Positions 1 to 8,927 are shown, numbered from the stretch's first letter. The stretch: 35,960 nucleotides of DNA from Oscillospiraceae bacterium (GCA_029227055.1 JAQXZE010000025.1:1-35960); one strand, 5' to 3'. Notes: a model not told the origin generated them from the sequence alone. Program-made: numbers and translations.

Positions 1-717
1 TGAAATGTTTTGCTTATCGGTAACGGGACGCATTACAGAGCCTACGGTTAAGCAGTTAAAATAGTCATCAACAAATACTAAAACGCCTAAAAGAATAGTT
101 GCAAGCTGGGTGCCCAAACGGCTCTTAATATGGGTTGATGCCCATTTACCGAATGCTGCGGAACCGCCCGCTTTATTCATCATTGCAACCATTGCGCCGA
201 GCATTACAAGGAATATAAGAATACCTACATTGTAGGAATCTGCAAGGCTTCCTACAAAGCCGTCTGAAAATACATGTACAACTGTTCCTTCAAAGTTGAA
301 GTTTGAATATAAAAGACCGCCTACAAGTATTCCCACAAAGAGTGAGGAATAAACCTCTTTTGTGATAAGAGCCAAAAGAATTGCTATGATGGGCGGTACA
401 ATCGACCAAAAACTTGCATAGGTCTTAACACTGCCTCTTACAGTTTTAAGAGCTACATCATAGTTTTCCTTGAAGTTTTCATCGGCATTAAGGTTATCTG
501 CGTAATTATCAAGATAAGCCTGCGCGCCTTCTGAATCGGCCAAATCGTATTCTGTTTCTTCACCGTCTACCGTAACGGTAACTGTTGTACCTGTAGTAAC
601 GGTTTCGGTGTTCTCAGGGGCAGCAGTAACAGTAAGAGCCGCAAATGTTAAAACAAATGCTGCAATTGCACAAACTGCTATAAAGGATATCCATTTTTTT
701 GCTTTGCTAACCTGCAT
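1..717 (-). CDS. NhaC-family Na+/H+ antiporter-like membrane protein (N-terminal 239 codons; continues beyond window edge)
   Basis: Open minus-strand frame from ATG (715-717) to the window edge: MQVSKAKKWISFIAVCAIAAFVLTFAALTVTAAPE...SFWSIVPPIIAILLALITKEVYSSLFVGILVGGLLYS...VDDYFNCLTVGSVMRPVTDKQNIS; SD aggaga upstream. Absent from the ORF track because it is truncated. Confidence 0.8.
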   Translation of the reverse strand, partial: MQVSKAKKWISFIAVCAIAAFVLTFAALTVTAAPENTETVTTGTTVTVTVDGEETEYDLADSEGAQAYLDNYADNLNADENFKENYDVALKTVRGSVKTYASFWSIVPPIIAILLALITKEVYSSLFVGILVGGLLYSNFNFEGTVVHVFSDGFVGSLADSYNVGILIFLVMLGAMVAMMNKAGGSAAFGKWASTHIKSRLGTQLATILLGVLVFVDDYFNCLTVGSVMRPVTDKQNIS

Positions 718-790
718 TTTTATCTCTCCTTTAAAGTACTAAAGTGAAAACGCTATAGTTGCACGTTTAAACGCACAAACACTTTAATTT

Positions 791-820
791 ATGTTATCAT
801 AAAAGAGCATATTTTGTCAA
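791..820 (-). promoter_or_regulatory. Putative sigma-A promoter for antiporter gene (TTGACA / 18 nt / TAACAT)
   Basis: -35 TTGACA at 820..815, -10 TAACAT at 796..791 on the minus strand. Confidence 0.5.
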
Positions 821-863
821 TCCTTTTTGGAAAGCACTCCCACAAAAAGCGACAAAAAAATAG

Positions 864-889
864 GGCTGACTCAAATTCTCGAGTCAGCC
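864..889 (-). terminator. Intrinsic terminator of rpsF-ssb-rpsR operon
   Basis: GGCTGACTC / GAGTCAGCC 9-bp stem; minus strand continues CTATTTTTTTG. Confidence 0.85.
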
Positions 890-898
890 GTTTTTCTA

Positions 899-1144
899 TT
901 AGTCGTTTACATAAGGAAGCAATGCTGCCTGTCGTGCACGCTTAATAGCAGTTGTAAGCTCACGCTGGTGAGCTGCACAAGTACCTGTTGCACGGCGGGG
1001 TAAAATCTTAGCGCGTTCGGAAATAAATTTGCGAAGACGTGCTACATCTTTATAATCGATTGCTTCTACATGGTCAGCACAGAAGTGGCAAACTTTCTTG
1101 CGGGGCTTTCTGCGAGCCGGTCTTTCAAGCTTTTCCTTATCCAT
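899..1144 (-). CDS. rpsR: 30S ribosomal protein S18
   Basis: 81 aa with S18-type sequence ...[54 protein letters not shown]. Confidence 0.97.
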   Translation of the reverse strand: MDKEKLERPARRKPRKKVCHFCADHVEAIDYKDVARLRKFISERAKILPRRATGTCAAHQRELTTAIKRARQAALLPYVND

Positions 1145-1182
1145 TTAAAAGCTCCTCCTTTAATTTAATAATGAAGGAATCA

Positions 1183-1608
1183 TTAGAAGGGTAGGTCGTC
1201 ATCAGAGCCGCCGATTTCAGTGAAATCGTTTTCTTCAATATTGCTGAAGGATGCGGGCTGATCTACTCCCATAGGTGCTGCGGCACCGTCCCTTTTAGAT
1301 TCAACAAACTGGACATTATTTGCAACAACCTCAAATGCTGTGCGGTTGTTACCGTTTTTATCGACATATCTACGGGTCTGAATAGAACCCTCAATGCCAA
1401 TCATACTGCCCTTTTTAAAATACTTTGAAACAAATTCAGCAGTCTGACGCCAAGCAACAATGTTGATGAAATCAGCCTGTGTGTCTTCACCCGCACGATA
1501 ACGGCGGCTGACTGCAATGGAGAACGATGTCACCGAAATGCCGTTGGGAGTTGTTTTAAGCTCCGGGTCAGCAGTAAGGCGACCTGTAAGAACAACAAGA
1601 TTAAACAT
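1183..1608 (-). CDS. ssb: Single-stranded DNA-binding protein
   Basis: OB-fold N-terminus (MFNLVVLTGRLTADPELKTTPNG...) and acidic C-terminal tip DDDLPF. Confidence 0.97.
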   Translation of the reverse strand: MFNLVVLTGRLTADPELKTTPNGISVTSFSIAVSRRYRAGEDTQADFINIVAWRQTAEFVSKYFKKGSMIGIEGSIQTRRYVDKNGNNRTAFEVVANNVQFVESKRDGAAAPMGVDQPASFSNIEENDFTEIGGSDDDLPF

Positions 1609-1623
1609 AAATTTAAACCTCCA

Positions 1624-1905
1624 TTACTTTTTGATTACCATTACGCGAAGAACGCCGTCAGTAATCTTTGCGATACGCTCAAGCTCTGCAGGGAATGTGG
1701 GTTCACTTTCAAATGTAGTGAATACATAATAACCCTCAGCCTCATCGTTGATTAAGTAAGCAAGACGACGCTTACCCCACTCATCAACATTTTCAACCGT
1801 ACCGTTTTTGGCAATTAATTCATTGAATTTTTCCTTAAGAGCGTTAACTGCTTCTTCGCCACCGGCTACGGAAAAAATCATAAGAGCCTCATACTTATTG
1901 GTCAT
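1624..1905 (-). CDS. rpsF: 30S ribosomal protein S6
   Basis: 93 aa, YEALMIFSVAGGEE...WGKRRLAYLINDEAEGYYVFTTFES; conserved rpsF-ssb-rpsR order. Confidence 0.96.
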   Translation of the reverse strand: MTNKYEALMIFSVAGGEEAVNALKEKFNELIAKNGTVENVDEWGKRRLAYLINDEAEGYYVFTTFESEPTFPAELERIAKITDGVLRVMVIKK

Positions 1906-1989
1906 TTAGTTGCACCTCCTTCTGGACTATTGGCTTCAAATTATTGAAGCAAGGAGCTAAAATCGAGATTTCCCCGATTAGCACACAAC

Positions 1990-2018
1990 ATTATATCAGT
2001 ATTTAGGGATAAAGTCAA
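1990..2018 (-). promoter_or_regulatory. Promoter of rpsF operon (TTGACT / 17 nt / TATAAT)
   Basis: Minus strand TTGACT (2018..2013), 17-nt spacer, TATAAT (1995..1990). Confidence 0.8.
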
Positions 2019-2056
2019 CCTTTTTTCTTCAAATATTTATCTATTGATTTTTTAAA

Positions 2057-2085
2057 TTGACTTATTTATAATAATATCGTAATAT
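2057..2085 (+). promoter_or_regulatory. Promoter of coaX (TTGACT / 17 nt / TAATAT)
   Basis: TTGACT 2057-2062, TAATAT 2080-2085, 17-nt spacer. Confidence 0.65.
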
Positions 2086-2122
2086 ATTTATTACATTATG
2101 TTTTTGTAAAGAGGGTGTTTTT

Positions 2123-2887
2123 ATTTTACTCGCTATTGATATAGGCAACACCAACATTACTTTAGGCGGTTACAGAGAGGATATACTTGCCTTCACCGCA
2201 AGGCTCGCTACCGACCCTAAAATGACGGCAGACCAATACGCCGTTACAATAAAAAATGTTCTATCCCTTTACACAGAGGACGCTAAGGACATCGAGGACT
2301 GTATTATTTCCTCTGTTGTGCCGTCGGTCGGTGCTTCGGTTTCAAATGCAGTTTCAAAGCTATGTGAAATTGTACCGCTTATGATTGGTCCCGGTGTTAA
2401 AACAGGTCTTAATATTAAGATTGATAACCCCGCTCAGCTCGGTGCGGATTTAGTTGCGGGCGCAGTAGGTGCTCTTTCTAAATATACCCTTCCCTGTATC
2501 GTTATCGATATGGGAACCGCTACTACAATAAGCGTTATAGATAAAAACGGCTCATTTTTAGGCGGCGTTATTGCGGCAGGCGTAAATCTAACCCTTAAAG
2601 CTCTTGCCGAAAACACCGCTCAGCTTACTTCAATTCACATTGAAGCACCGCGCTCGGTTATTGGCTCTAATACTGTTGACTGTATGAAGTCAGGTCTTGT
2701 ATACGGCACTGCTGCTATGCTTGACGGTCTTTTAGAGCGTATTGAGGACGAGCTTTCCTATCCTGCCGCAGTTGTTGCAACGGGCGGTCTTGCAAAGGAA
2801 ATTATTCCACATTGCAACCACACAATAGTTTACGACGAAAATCTATTACTTGAAGGTCTTCGTGAAATTTATTATAAAAACAATTAA
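2123..2887 (+). CDS. coaX: Type III pantothenate kinase (apparent ATT start)
   Basis: Frame extends upstream of the ORF-track ATG (2222) to give (I/M)LLAIDIGNTNITLGGYREDILAFTARLATDPKMTADQY..., the expected CoaX N-terminus; internal IDMGTATTISVID...GGVIAAGV motif. SD-like gagggtg at 2111-2117. Confidence 0.9.
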   Translation: MLLAIDIGNTNITLGGYREDILAFTARLATDPKMTADQYAVTIKNVLSLYTEDAKDIEDCIISSVVPSVGASVSNAVSKLCEIVPLMIGPGVKTGLNIKIDNPAQLGADLVAGAVGALSKYTLPCIVIDMGTATTISVIDKNGSFLGGVIAAGVNLTLKALAENTAQLTSIHIEAPRSVIGSNTVDCMKSGLVYGTAAMLDGLLERIEDELSYPAAVVATGGLAKEIIPHCNHTIVYDENLLLEGLREIYYKNN

Positions 2888-2946
2888 TTTGGCATTTCCC
2901 GATAATTAAAAAATCGGTTTGCAAATATATTATGAACTGTACCATA

Positions 2947-3218
2947 GCCAAAGCATTCAAACTTAAATCAGATTTTGAAACAAGTATTTTTCGCTGTTGC
3001 CTTGTTTAAATACTCGTGAATCCGTCAGGATTCACTGCGTTTTTGCCTCGCACAACAAAAAATCCTTCATTTGCAAAATTCTGCGACCTTAAAGGTGCGT
3101 TTTTTTGTATAGATTTTGGTGAAGCGAAACCCATAAGGCCGACGCCTATGGGTGACAATGAGCCGAAAGCTACCTAAAAACCGCCCTTTAAGGCTGATTC
3201 AAGTTTAAATGCTTTGGC
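2947..3218. repeat. ~270-bp element bounded by 25-bp inverted repeats (MITE-like or structured intergenic element)
   Basis: GCCAAAGCATTCAAACTTAAATCAG (2947-2971) versus the reverse complement of 3194-3218 (GCCAAAGCATTTAAACTTGAATCAG): 23/25 identical. Internal perfect hairpins included. Confidence 0.7.
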
Positions 3219-3244
3219 AGAAGGACAGTATCGGAGGTATTTTT

Positions 3245-3838
3245 ATGTCAAACTTATTATCAAGAAAAGAGCAGATTAAAAAGCTCACAGTCGGCGCCGT
3301 ACTTATGGCGATTGTAATTGTTTTACAGTTGCTAGGCTCATTTATCCGTTTTGGCCCCTTTTCAGTTTCTTTGGTTTTAATACCAATTGTAATAGGGGCA
3401 GCTATTTGCGATGCTAAGGTTTCCACTATTTTAGGATTTACTTTCGGTGTAGCTGTTTTACTCAGCGGAGATGCCGCGGCATTTATGCAGTTCGATGTTT
3501 TCGGAACGGTAGTCACCGTTTTGCTCAAAGGCACACTTGCAGGTCTTGCGGCAGGTCTTGTATACAAAGCTCTCGAAAAGGTAAACATCTACTGCGCTAT
3601 TGTTGTATCGGCACTTGTCTGCCCTATCGTTAACAGCGGTGTTTTTGTCCTCGGCTGTGTTGTTTTCTTCTTTGAAGATTTAGCCGCTTGGGCACCCGCA
3701 GGTCAAGGCACCTTCAAATATATAATACTAGGTCTTGTAGGCGCAAACTTTATATTCGAAGTGCTTTCAAATATGATGCTAAGCCCTGTTGTTGTCAAGG
3801 TGTTCAATGTGCTTAAAAAGGAACTTTCAAACAACTAA
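3245..3838 (+). CDS. ECF transporter substrate-binding (S) component, possibly for pantothenate
   Basis: Hydrophobic ~197 aa (MSNLLSRKEQIKKLTVGAVLMAIVIVLQLLGSFIRFGPFSVSLVLIPIVIGAAI...). SD cggaggta upstream of ATG 3245 favours this start over 3209. Confidence 0.75.
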   Translation: MSNLLSRKEQIKKLTVGAVLMAIVIVLQLLGSFIRFGPFSVSLVLIPIVIGAAICDAKVSTILGFTFGVAVLLSGDAAAFMQFDVFGTVVTVLLKGTLAGLAAGLVYKALEKVNIYCAIVVSALVCPIVNSGVFVLGCVVFFFEDLAAWAPAGQGTFKYIILGLVGANFIFEVLSNMMLSPVVVKVFNVLKKELSNN

Positions 3839-3874
3839 GGCAAATATAAATTTTAAAGAAAGGGAGTGAGGCTA

Positions 3875-4795
3875 ATGTCTTATTTTTTAAACCCTAAAAA
3901 TTTATCTTCTGTTTTTACTGTGCCTTGCTCTGTTTCGGACAAGTATTTAAAGCTTGCAACTGAAACTCAGTTAAAGGTTTTAATATGCTTTTTAAGAAAT
4001 ATATCTTCTGATATCGATACTAAAGGTATATCAGAATTGCTTTCTTTGCCTGAGTCTGAGGTTTTAGACGCGCTCGGTTACTGGGCAAGTGTCGGCATCT
4101 TAATGAACCCCGAACAAACCTCTGCTGGTAATGATAAGTCCCAAAAAACTGCGGTTGTAAGAGCCGAAAAGCCAAACCGCACCGATGTTGCAAAGCGCGG
4201 TCTTGAAGACAAAAAAATTATGTTTATGCTAAGGGAAGCGCAGTTAAAGTTCGGAAGAAACTTAAAATCAAACGAATCGGCTACTCTTGTATGGCTTTAT
4301 GACGATATGGGTATGGATGTATCTGTAATCCTTATGGCTATACAGTATGCTTTTAGCGAGTCTAAGGGTAATATCCGTTTTATCGAAAAAACTGCTATTG
4401 ATTGGCTAAATTCTGGCATTGAAAATGTAGTTGACGCAGAAAACGAAATAGCCAAGGCTATACAGAAAAAAAGCGCTTGGGGTATTGTACAGTCGGTTTT
4501 CGGTATCGATAAGCGCCAACCGAGTACTAAAGAGCTTGAATTCTCTGATGTATGGGTAAACGAATGGGGCTTTAGCCGTGAGCTTTTAAGGGCGGCGTAT
4601 GATACTTGCGTAGACTCAAAAACCAAGCTTTCTATGCCCTACATAAACAAAATTTTAGAACAGTGGCATAAGGACAAGGTAACAAGTGTTGATGAGTTAA
4701 AGGAAAAGCAAACTTCTAAAAAGAGCGGCAAATCAGCAAATTCTTCAGTTACCTATGATATTGATTTGTTCGAAGAAATGCTTAATTCAGACTAA
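3875..4795 (+). CDS. DnaD-domain replication initiation protein
   Basis: ~306 aa with DnaD-like C-terminal repeats (FSDVWVNEWGFSRELLRAAYDTCVDSKTKLSMPYINKILEQWHKDKV). SD agggag precedes ATG 3875; directly upstream of a DnaC-like loader. Confidence 0.85.
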   Translation: MSYFLNPKNLSSVFTVPCSVSDKYLKLATETQLKVLICFLRNISSDIDTKGISELLSLPESEVLDALGYWASVGILMNPEQTSAGNDKSQKTAVVRAEKPNRTDVAKRGLEDKKIMFMLREAQLKFGRNLKSNESATLVWLYDDMGMDVSVILMAIQYAFSESKGNIRFIEKTAIDWLNSGIENVVDAENEIAKAIQKKSAWGIVQSVFGIDKRQPSTKELEFSDVWVNEWGFSRELLRAAYDTCVDSKTKLSMPYINKILEQWHKDKVTSVDELKEKQTSKKSGKSANSSVTYDIDLFEEMLNSD

Positions 4796-4809
4796 GGCGG
4801 TGATAAGAT

Positions 4810-5784
4810 ATGATTAAAACGGAAGATACATATAAAAGAGCTCTCGAGCAAAAAAAGGCGGCTCTTGCCAAAAAAAATGCCGAGCGTGAATTATATCTTA
4901 ACGCCATTTACGCCGCAAATCCGAGACTTTCGGAGATTGATTCAGAGCTTGCCGTTTTTGGGCCCAAGGTTGCTTTAACCGCACTATCGGGTGATAAAGA
5001 AACCCTCTCCCTTCTTGAGAAAAAGCTTTCGGAATTAAACGAAGAAAAGCAGAAGATATTAAAAGCCGCAAAGCTCCCCTCTTTTGAATGTTCCTGTAAA
5101 AAATGCTCTGACACAGGATATGTAGACGGCAAAATCTGTGACTGTATAAAGGCGGCAGCGAAGCAAATCGCTATCGATGATTTATCTAAGGATATGCCGA
5201 TTTTAAGCTGCAGATTTGATAATTTCGACCTTAATTATTACCCTAACACCGAAAACGATACAGGTGTTAATCCGAGAAAAAGGATAACCGCAATATTAAA
5301 ACTAGCAAAAGAATATGTTATTGATTTTTCTCCCCTTTCCTCCCCTAATCTTCTTTTTATGGGTGAATCGGGGCTCGGCAAAACCCACCTTACCCTAGCT
5401 ATCGTTTCAGGTGTTATTGATAAGGGATATAATGTTGTTTACGGCTCTGCCTACAACCTTTTTTCAGTAATAGAAAACGAGCATTTTTCAGCAACCAAGG
5501 GGGACAGCTACGAGCATATGATTTCCTGTGATTTGCTTGTAATAGACGATTTGGGAACCGAATTTGTAACCTCGTTTACACAGTCTGTACTCTACGGACT
5601 TATAAATTCGAGAATTTTATCGAATAAGCCCACCATAATCAACACAAATCTTTCTATGCTTGAAATTCAAAATAAGTATTCTCCCCGTATATCTTCAAGA
5701 CTTATCGGCAACTATACCGCCAAAAAGTTCTTTGGAAAAGATATAAGACAGCTAAAGGCTATTGAAGCCGGTGCTAAACAGTAA
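4810..5784 (+). CDS. DnaC/DnaI-like helicase loader ATPase
   Basis: Walker A GESGLGKTHL, Walker B LLVIDDLGTE; N-terminal Cys cluster CSCKKCSDTGYVDGKICDC typical of DnaI/DnaC-like loaders. Confidence 0.88.
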   Translation: MIKTEDTYKRALEQKKAALAKKNAERELYLNAIYAANPRLSEIDSELAVFGPKVALTALSGDKETLSLLEKKLSELNEEKQKILKAAKLPSFECSCKKCSDTGYVDGKICDCIKAAAKQIAIDDLSKDMPILSCRFDNFDLNYYPNTENDTGVNPRKRITAILKLAKEYVIDFSPLSSPNLLFMGESGLGKTHLTLAIVSGVIDKGYNVVYGSAYNLFSVIENEHFSATKGDSYEHMISCDLLVIDDLGTEFVTSFTQSVLYGLINSRILSNKPTIINTNLSMLEIQNKYSPRISSRLIGNYTAKKFFGKDIRQLKAIEAGAKQ

Positions 5785-5789
5785 ATATT

Positions 5790-5818
5790 AGGGCTTACCG
5801 CTTTGTGCGGTAAGCCCT
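5790..5818. terminator. Bidirectional intrinsic terminator between helicase loader and aromatic operon
   Basis: AGGGCTTACCGC-tttgt-GCGGTAAGCCCT, perfect 12-bp stem followed by attttttg on the plus strand. Confidence 0.88.
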
Positions 5819-5828
5819 ATTTTTTGCA

Positions 5829-6866
5829 TTATTTAATTGTATCTGCGATATTAAGGATAAGATCTTTTGTCTTTTCCCATCCTAAGCACGGGTCGGTGAT
5901 AGACTTTCCGTAAATGCGCTCACCTATCTTCTGAGCGCCGTCCTCAATATAGCTTTCTATCATAAGGCCCTTAACTAAGCTTCTGATATCCTTATTATGA
6001 TTGCAGCTATAAACAACATCCTTTGCAATTCTTATCTGTTCTAAATACTTCTTTGAAGAATTTGCGTGGTTCGTATCAACTATAACAGACGGATTTTTAA
6101 GTCCGCTTTCCTTGTATGCTTCCCATAAACGAGCAAGGTCCTCATAGTGATAATTAGAAATGTTTTTACCTGCAAAGTCAACATATCCGCGCAAAATTGC
6201 GTGGGCATAGGGGTTACCTTTACTTACAACCTCCCATCCGCGATAGAGGAAGGTGTGACTGCCCTGAGCCGCCTTAATAGAGTTCATCATAACGGTAATA
6301 TCGCCGCTTGTGGGGTTCTTCATACCCACAGGCTCGTCAATACCGCTTGATACTAATCTATGCTGCTGATTTTCTACCGAGCGAGCGCCTACCGCTACAT
6401 AAGCTAGCAAATCTGATAAATAACGGTGGTTTTCGGGGTATAGCATTTCGTCTGCACAAGTAAAATCGTAATCCCTTAAAGCACTCATATGAAGATGCCT
6501 GATACTAAGTATTCCGTTTAGCATATCAGGACGCTCTTCGGGATTAGGCTGATGAAGCATTCCCTTGTAGCCTTCACCTGTAGTACGGGGCTTATTAGTA
6601 TATATTCGGGGAATTATAATAAGCTTATCAAAAACCTCGTCGGCAACGCCCCTTAATCTGCCTATATAATCGAGTACTGCTTCCTCGTTATCTGCAGAGC
6701 AAGGACCGATTATAAGAATAAATTTATCGCTCTCACCTCTAAAAACGGCGGCAATCTCTTCATCTCTTTGTTTTTTTACCTCAAGCATATTATCGCTTAA
6801 AGGATACTGTTCCTTAATATCCTTAGGAATAGGCAATTTGCGTACGAAATTCATATTGTTGCTCAT
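5829..6866 (-). CDS. aroF: 3-deoxy-7-phosphoheptulonate (DAHP) synthase, class I AroFGH type
   Basis: FILIIGPCSADNEEAVLDYIGRL...RIYTNKPRTTGEGYKGMLHQPNP...VENQQHRLVSSGIDEPVGMKNPTSGD. Confidence 0.95.
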   Translation of the reverse strand: MSNNMNFVRKLPIPKDIKEQYPLSDNMLEVKKQRDEEIAAVFRGESDKFILIIGPCSADNEEAVLDYIGRLRGVADEVFDKLIIIPRIYTNKPRTTGEGYKGMLHQPNPEERPDMLNGILSIRHLHMSALRDYDFTCADEMLYPENHRYLSDLLAYVAVGARSVENQQHRLVSSGIDEPVGMKNPTSGDITVMMNSIKAAQGSHTFLYRGWEVVSKGNPYAHAILRGYVDFAGKNISNYHYEDLARLWEAYKESGLKNPSVIVDTNHANSSKKYLEQIRIAKDVVYSCNHNKDIRSLVKGLMIESYIEDGAQKIGERIYGKSITDPCLGWEKTKDLILNIADTIK

Positions 6867-7732
6867 ATAAGTTTTTCTCCTTCGTTAAATGTTTTTCTTC
6901 TTGCAGAGGAAAGGCGCATCATTTCACGCATTGTTTCTCTGTCGTTGTTTTTAATGGTGTCGTAGAGTCTATCGAAGGCTTTTCGGTAGCCGTCCATTTC
7001 CGAAAGCAGCGCCTCCCTGTTTGAAAGGAAAAGCTCGCTCCACATTTCATCGTTAATATTTGCAATTCGGGTAAGTTCCCTAAAGGAGTCACCCGTATAA
7101 CGAACAAGGTTAGGGTCGCCGTTAGCGCACATAAGCGATACAGCAATGCAGTGGGTAAGCTGTGATAAAAAGGCTATCATTTCATCGTGCTGACGAACGT
7201 TAAGGCTTGATATATCGGCAAACCCTAAAGTGCGGCCAAGCTCACAACAAAGGCGAATAGCATCGGGTGTATTGCGATTGGTTGGAACTACGATATAGTT
7301 TGCCTTTTTAAAGATTTCAGGGTCGGAATTTTGAACTCCGCTTGTATCCTTACCTGCCATTGGGTGAGCCGAGATAAATTCAACACCTGCGGGCAGCATA
7401 TTCTGTATTTTTTCCACAACACAGCCCTTTACACCCGTAACATCGGTAACTACCGTACCCGACTTTATAAGAGAGCCGTACTGTTCTACCCATTCTATAA
7501 AAGTATGCGGATAAAGGGCAAATATTATAAGTTGTGCTTCGGATATGAGAGTCTCATCCACCTCAGTACTACCCTCTACAATAAATCCCTCTTTTACGGC
7601 ATAATCTATGTCCTCTCGGTTAAGGGTTATAACCTTTACCTTAAAACCTTCGGCAGTAAGCTTTTTGGCATAGCTACCGCCTAAAAGACCTAAGCCTATT
7701 ATAAGTACATTTTTAACTTCACTAATTTTCAT
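6863..7732 (-). CDS. tyrA: Prephenate dehydrogenase
   Basis: NAD-binding VLIIGLGLLGGSYAKKL; ISAHPMAGKDTSGVQNSD; 4-nt overlap with the next gene. Confidence 0.92.
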   Translation of the reverse strand: MKISEVKNVLIIGLGLLGGSYAKKLTAEGFKVKVITLNREDIDYAVKEGFIVEGSTEVDETLISEAQLIIFALYPHTFIEWVEQYGSLIKSGTVVTDVTGVKGCVVEKIQNMLPAGVEFISAHPMAGKDTSGVQNSDPEIFKKANYIVVPTNRNTPDAIRLCCELGRTLGFADISSLNVRQHDEMIAFLSQLTHCIAVSLMCANGDPNLVRYTGDSFRELTRIANINDEMWSELFLSNREALLSEMDGYRKAFDRLYDTIKNNDRETMREMMRLSSARRKTFNEGEKLI

Positions 7733-8927
7733 TTTTTACCACTATTCCAAGAGTTTTTATTTTTTCAAAAAAGTCGGGATAGCTTTTAGCTACCGCTTCG
7801 GCTTCTGTTATACTACCGCCCGTTATACTGCAAAGCAGACTTAGTGCCATTACTATTCTATGGTCGTTATGACCGCAAAGAGCTTCAACGGGTGGCGTTA
7901 ATATTCCTTTTTTTACAGTGACCTCATTATCGCCGACATCTACTTCTATACCGAATTTTTCAAGCTCTAAGGCCATAACTTTGGCGCGGTCACTTTCCTT
8001 TATTTTAAGCCTTTTTGTACCTGTAAAATGCGCACCGCCGAAAACAGACGCGAGCGCAAACATAACAGGTGCTAAATCGGGACAGTCTGTAAGGTCAAAT
8101 TCCTTTTGACCTGTTTTCAGTCCCTTATACATATCTAAATATACTCTATCGCCCTGAAGACTATCAGGGTTTAATCCTAAGACCTCAACATTACCGTCAA
8201 TCAGGTTAAAAGCATCGAGAAAAGCAGCGTTTGAATAATCGCCCTCAACTGTAACCTTGCCGCCTTTATATATTTGACCACCGCAAACAGTAAAGAGTTT
8301 TTCTCCCTCACGGGATGTTTTAATCCCCGCATCATAGAGTGCTTTTAAGGTGAGGTTAACATACGGCGCACTTTCAAAATTATCGGTAATTTCAAGGGTA
8401 CTGTCCCCTTTAAGTAGCGGCAGTACAAAAAGGAGCCCTGTTATAAACTGACTTGAAATATTCCCTGCCACCTTAAATTCACCTGCAGAAAGCTTTCCGC
8501 AAACAGTAACATAGTCCTCACCCTTTATAAAGGCTATGCCGTTTTTCGCGGCTATCTCCTCGTAAATTTCAAGATTTCTTGAAAAGAGCCTTTTTGTGCC
8601 CTTAAGAGTGATTTTACTTCCCCCCAACATACAAAGCGGCAACATAAATCTTAAAGTGCTTCCGCTTTCGCGGCAATCGAGTACGCAATCCTTTGCTAAA
8701 AAAGGGTCAAGTCCGCCCAAAACAACACTGTTTTCTCTCCTTTCCACCTTAGCGCCAAGCGCTTCAAGGCAGTCAAGAGTAGCCTCAATATCGTTTGAGT
8801 ATTCTATATTTGTAACTTCGCTTTTTTCTGAGAAGGCACCCGCTATAAGTACCCTATGAGCTAAGGATTTAGAGGGTGGTGCAGATATTTTGCCCTCTGC
8901 CTTCGATTTTTCGATAGTAACTATCAT
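7722..8927 (-). CDS. aroA: 3-phosphoshikimate 1-carboxyvinyltransferase (EPSP synthase)
   Basis: APPSKSLAHRVLIAGAFS, CRESGSTLRFMLPL, KESDRAKVMALELEKFG, CGHNDHRIVMALSLL. Confidence 0.96.
   Translation of the reverse strand: MIVTIEKSKAEGKISAPPSKSLAHRVLIAGAFSEKSEVTNIEYSNDIEATLDCLEALGAKVERRENSVVLGGLDPFLAKDCVLDCRESGSTLRFMLPLCMLGGSKITLKGTKRLFSRNLEIYEEIAAKNGIAFIKGEDYVTVCGKLSAGEFKVAGNISSQFITGLLFVLPLLKGDSTLEITDNFESAPYVNLTLKALYDAGIKTSREGEKLFTVCGGQIYKGGKVTVEGDYSNAAFLDAFNLIDGNVEVLGLNPDSLQGDRVYLDMYKGLKTGQKEFDLTDCPDLAPVMFALASVFGGAHFTGTKRLKIKESDRAKVMALELEKFGIEVDVGDNEVTVKKGILTPPVEALCGHNDHRIVMALSLLCSITGGSITEAEAVAKSYPDFFEKIKTLGIVVKNEN

Noticed and set aside
764-773. CGTTTAAACG palindrome in the antiporter 5' UTR
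   Set aside because: Perfect but short and AT-rich; no second copy or regulator found to support an operator.
2098-2109. Mini-ORF ATG TTT TTG TAA upstream of coaX
   Set aside because: Three codons, no SD; compatible with chance in an AT-rich leader.
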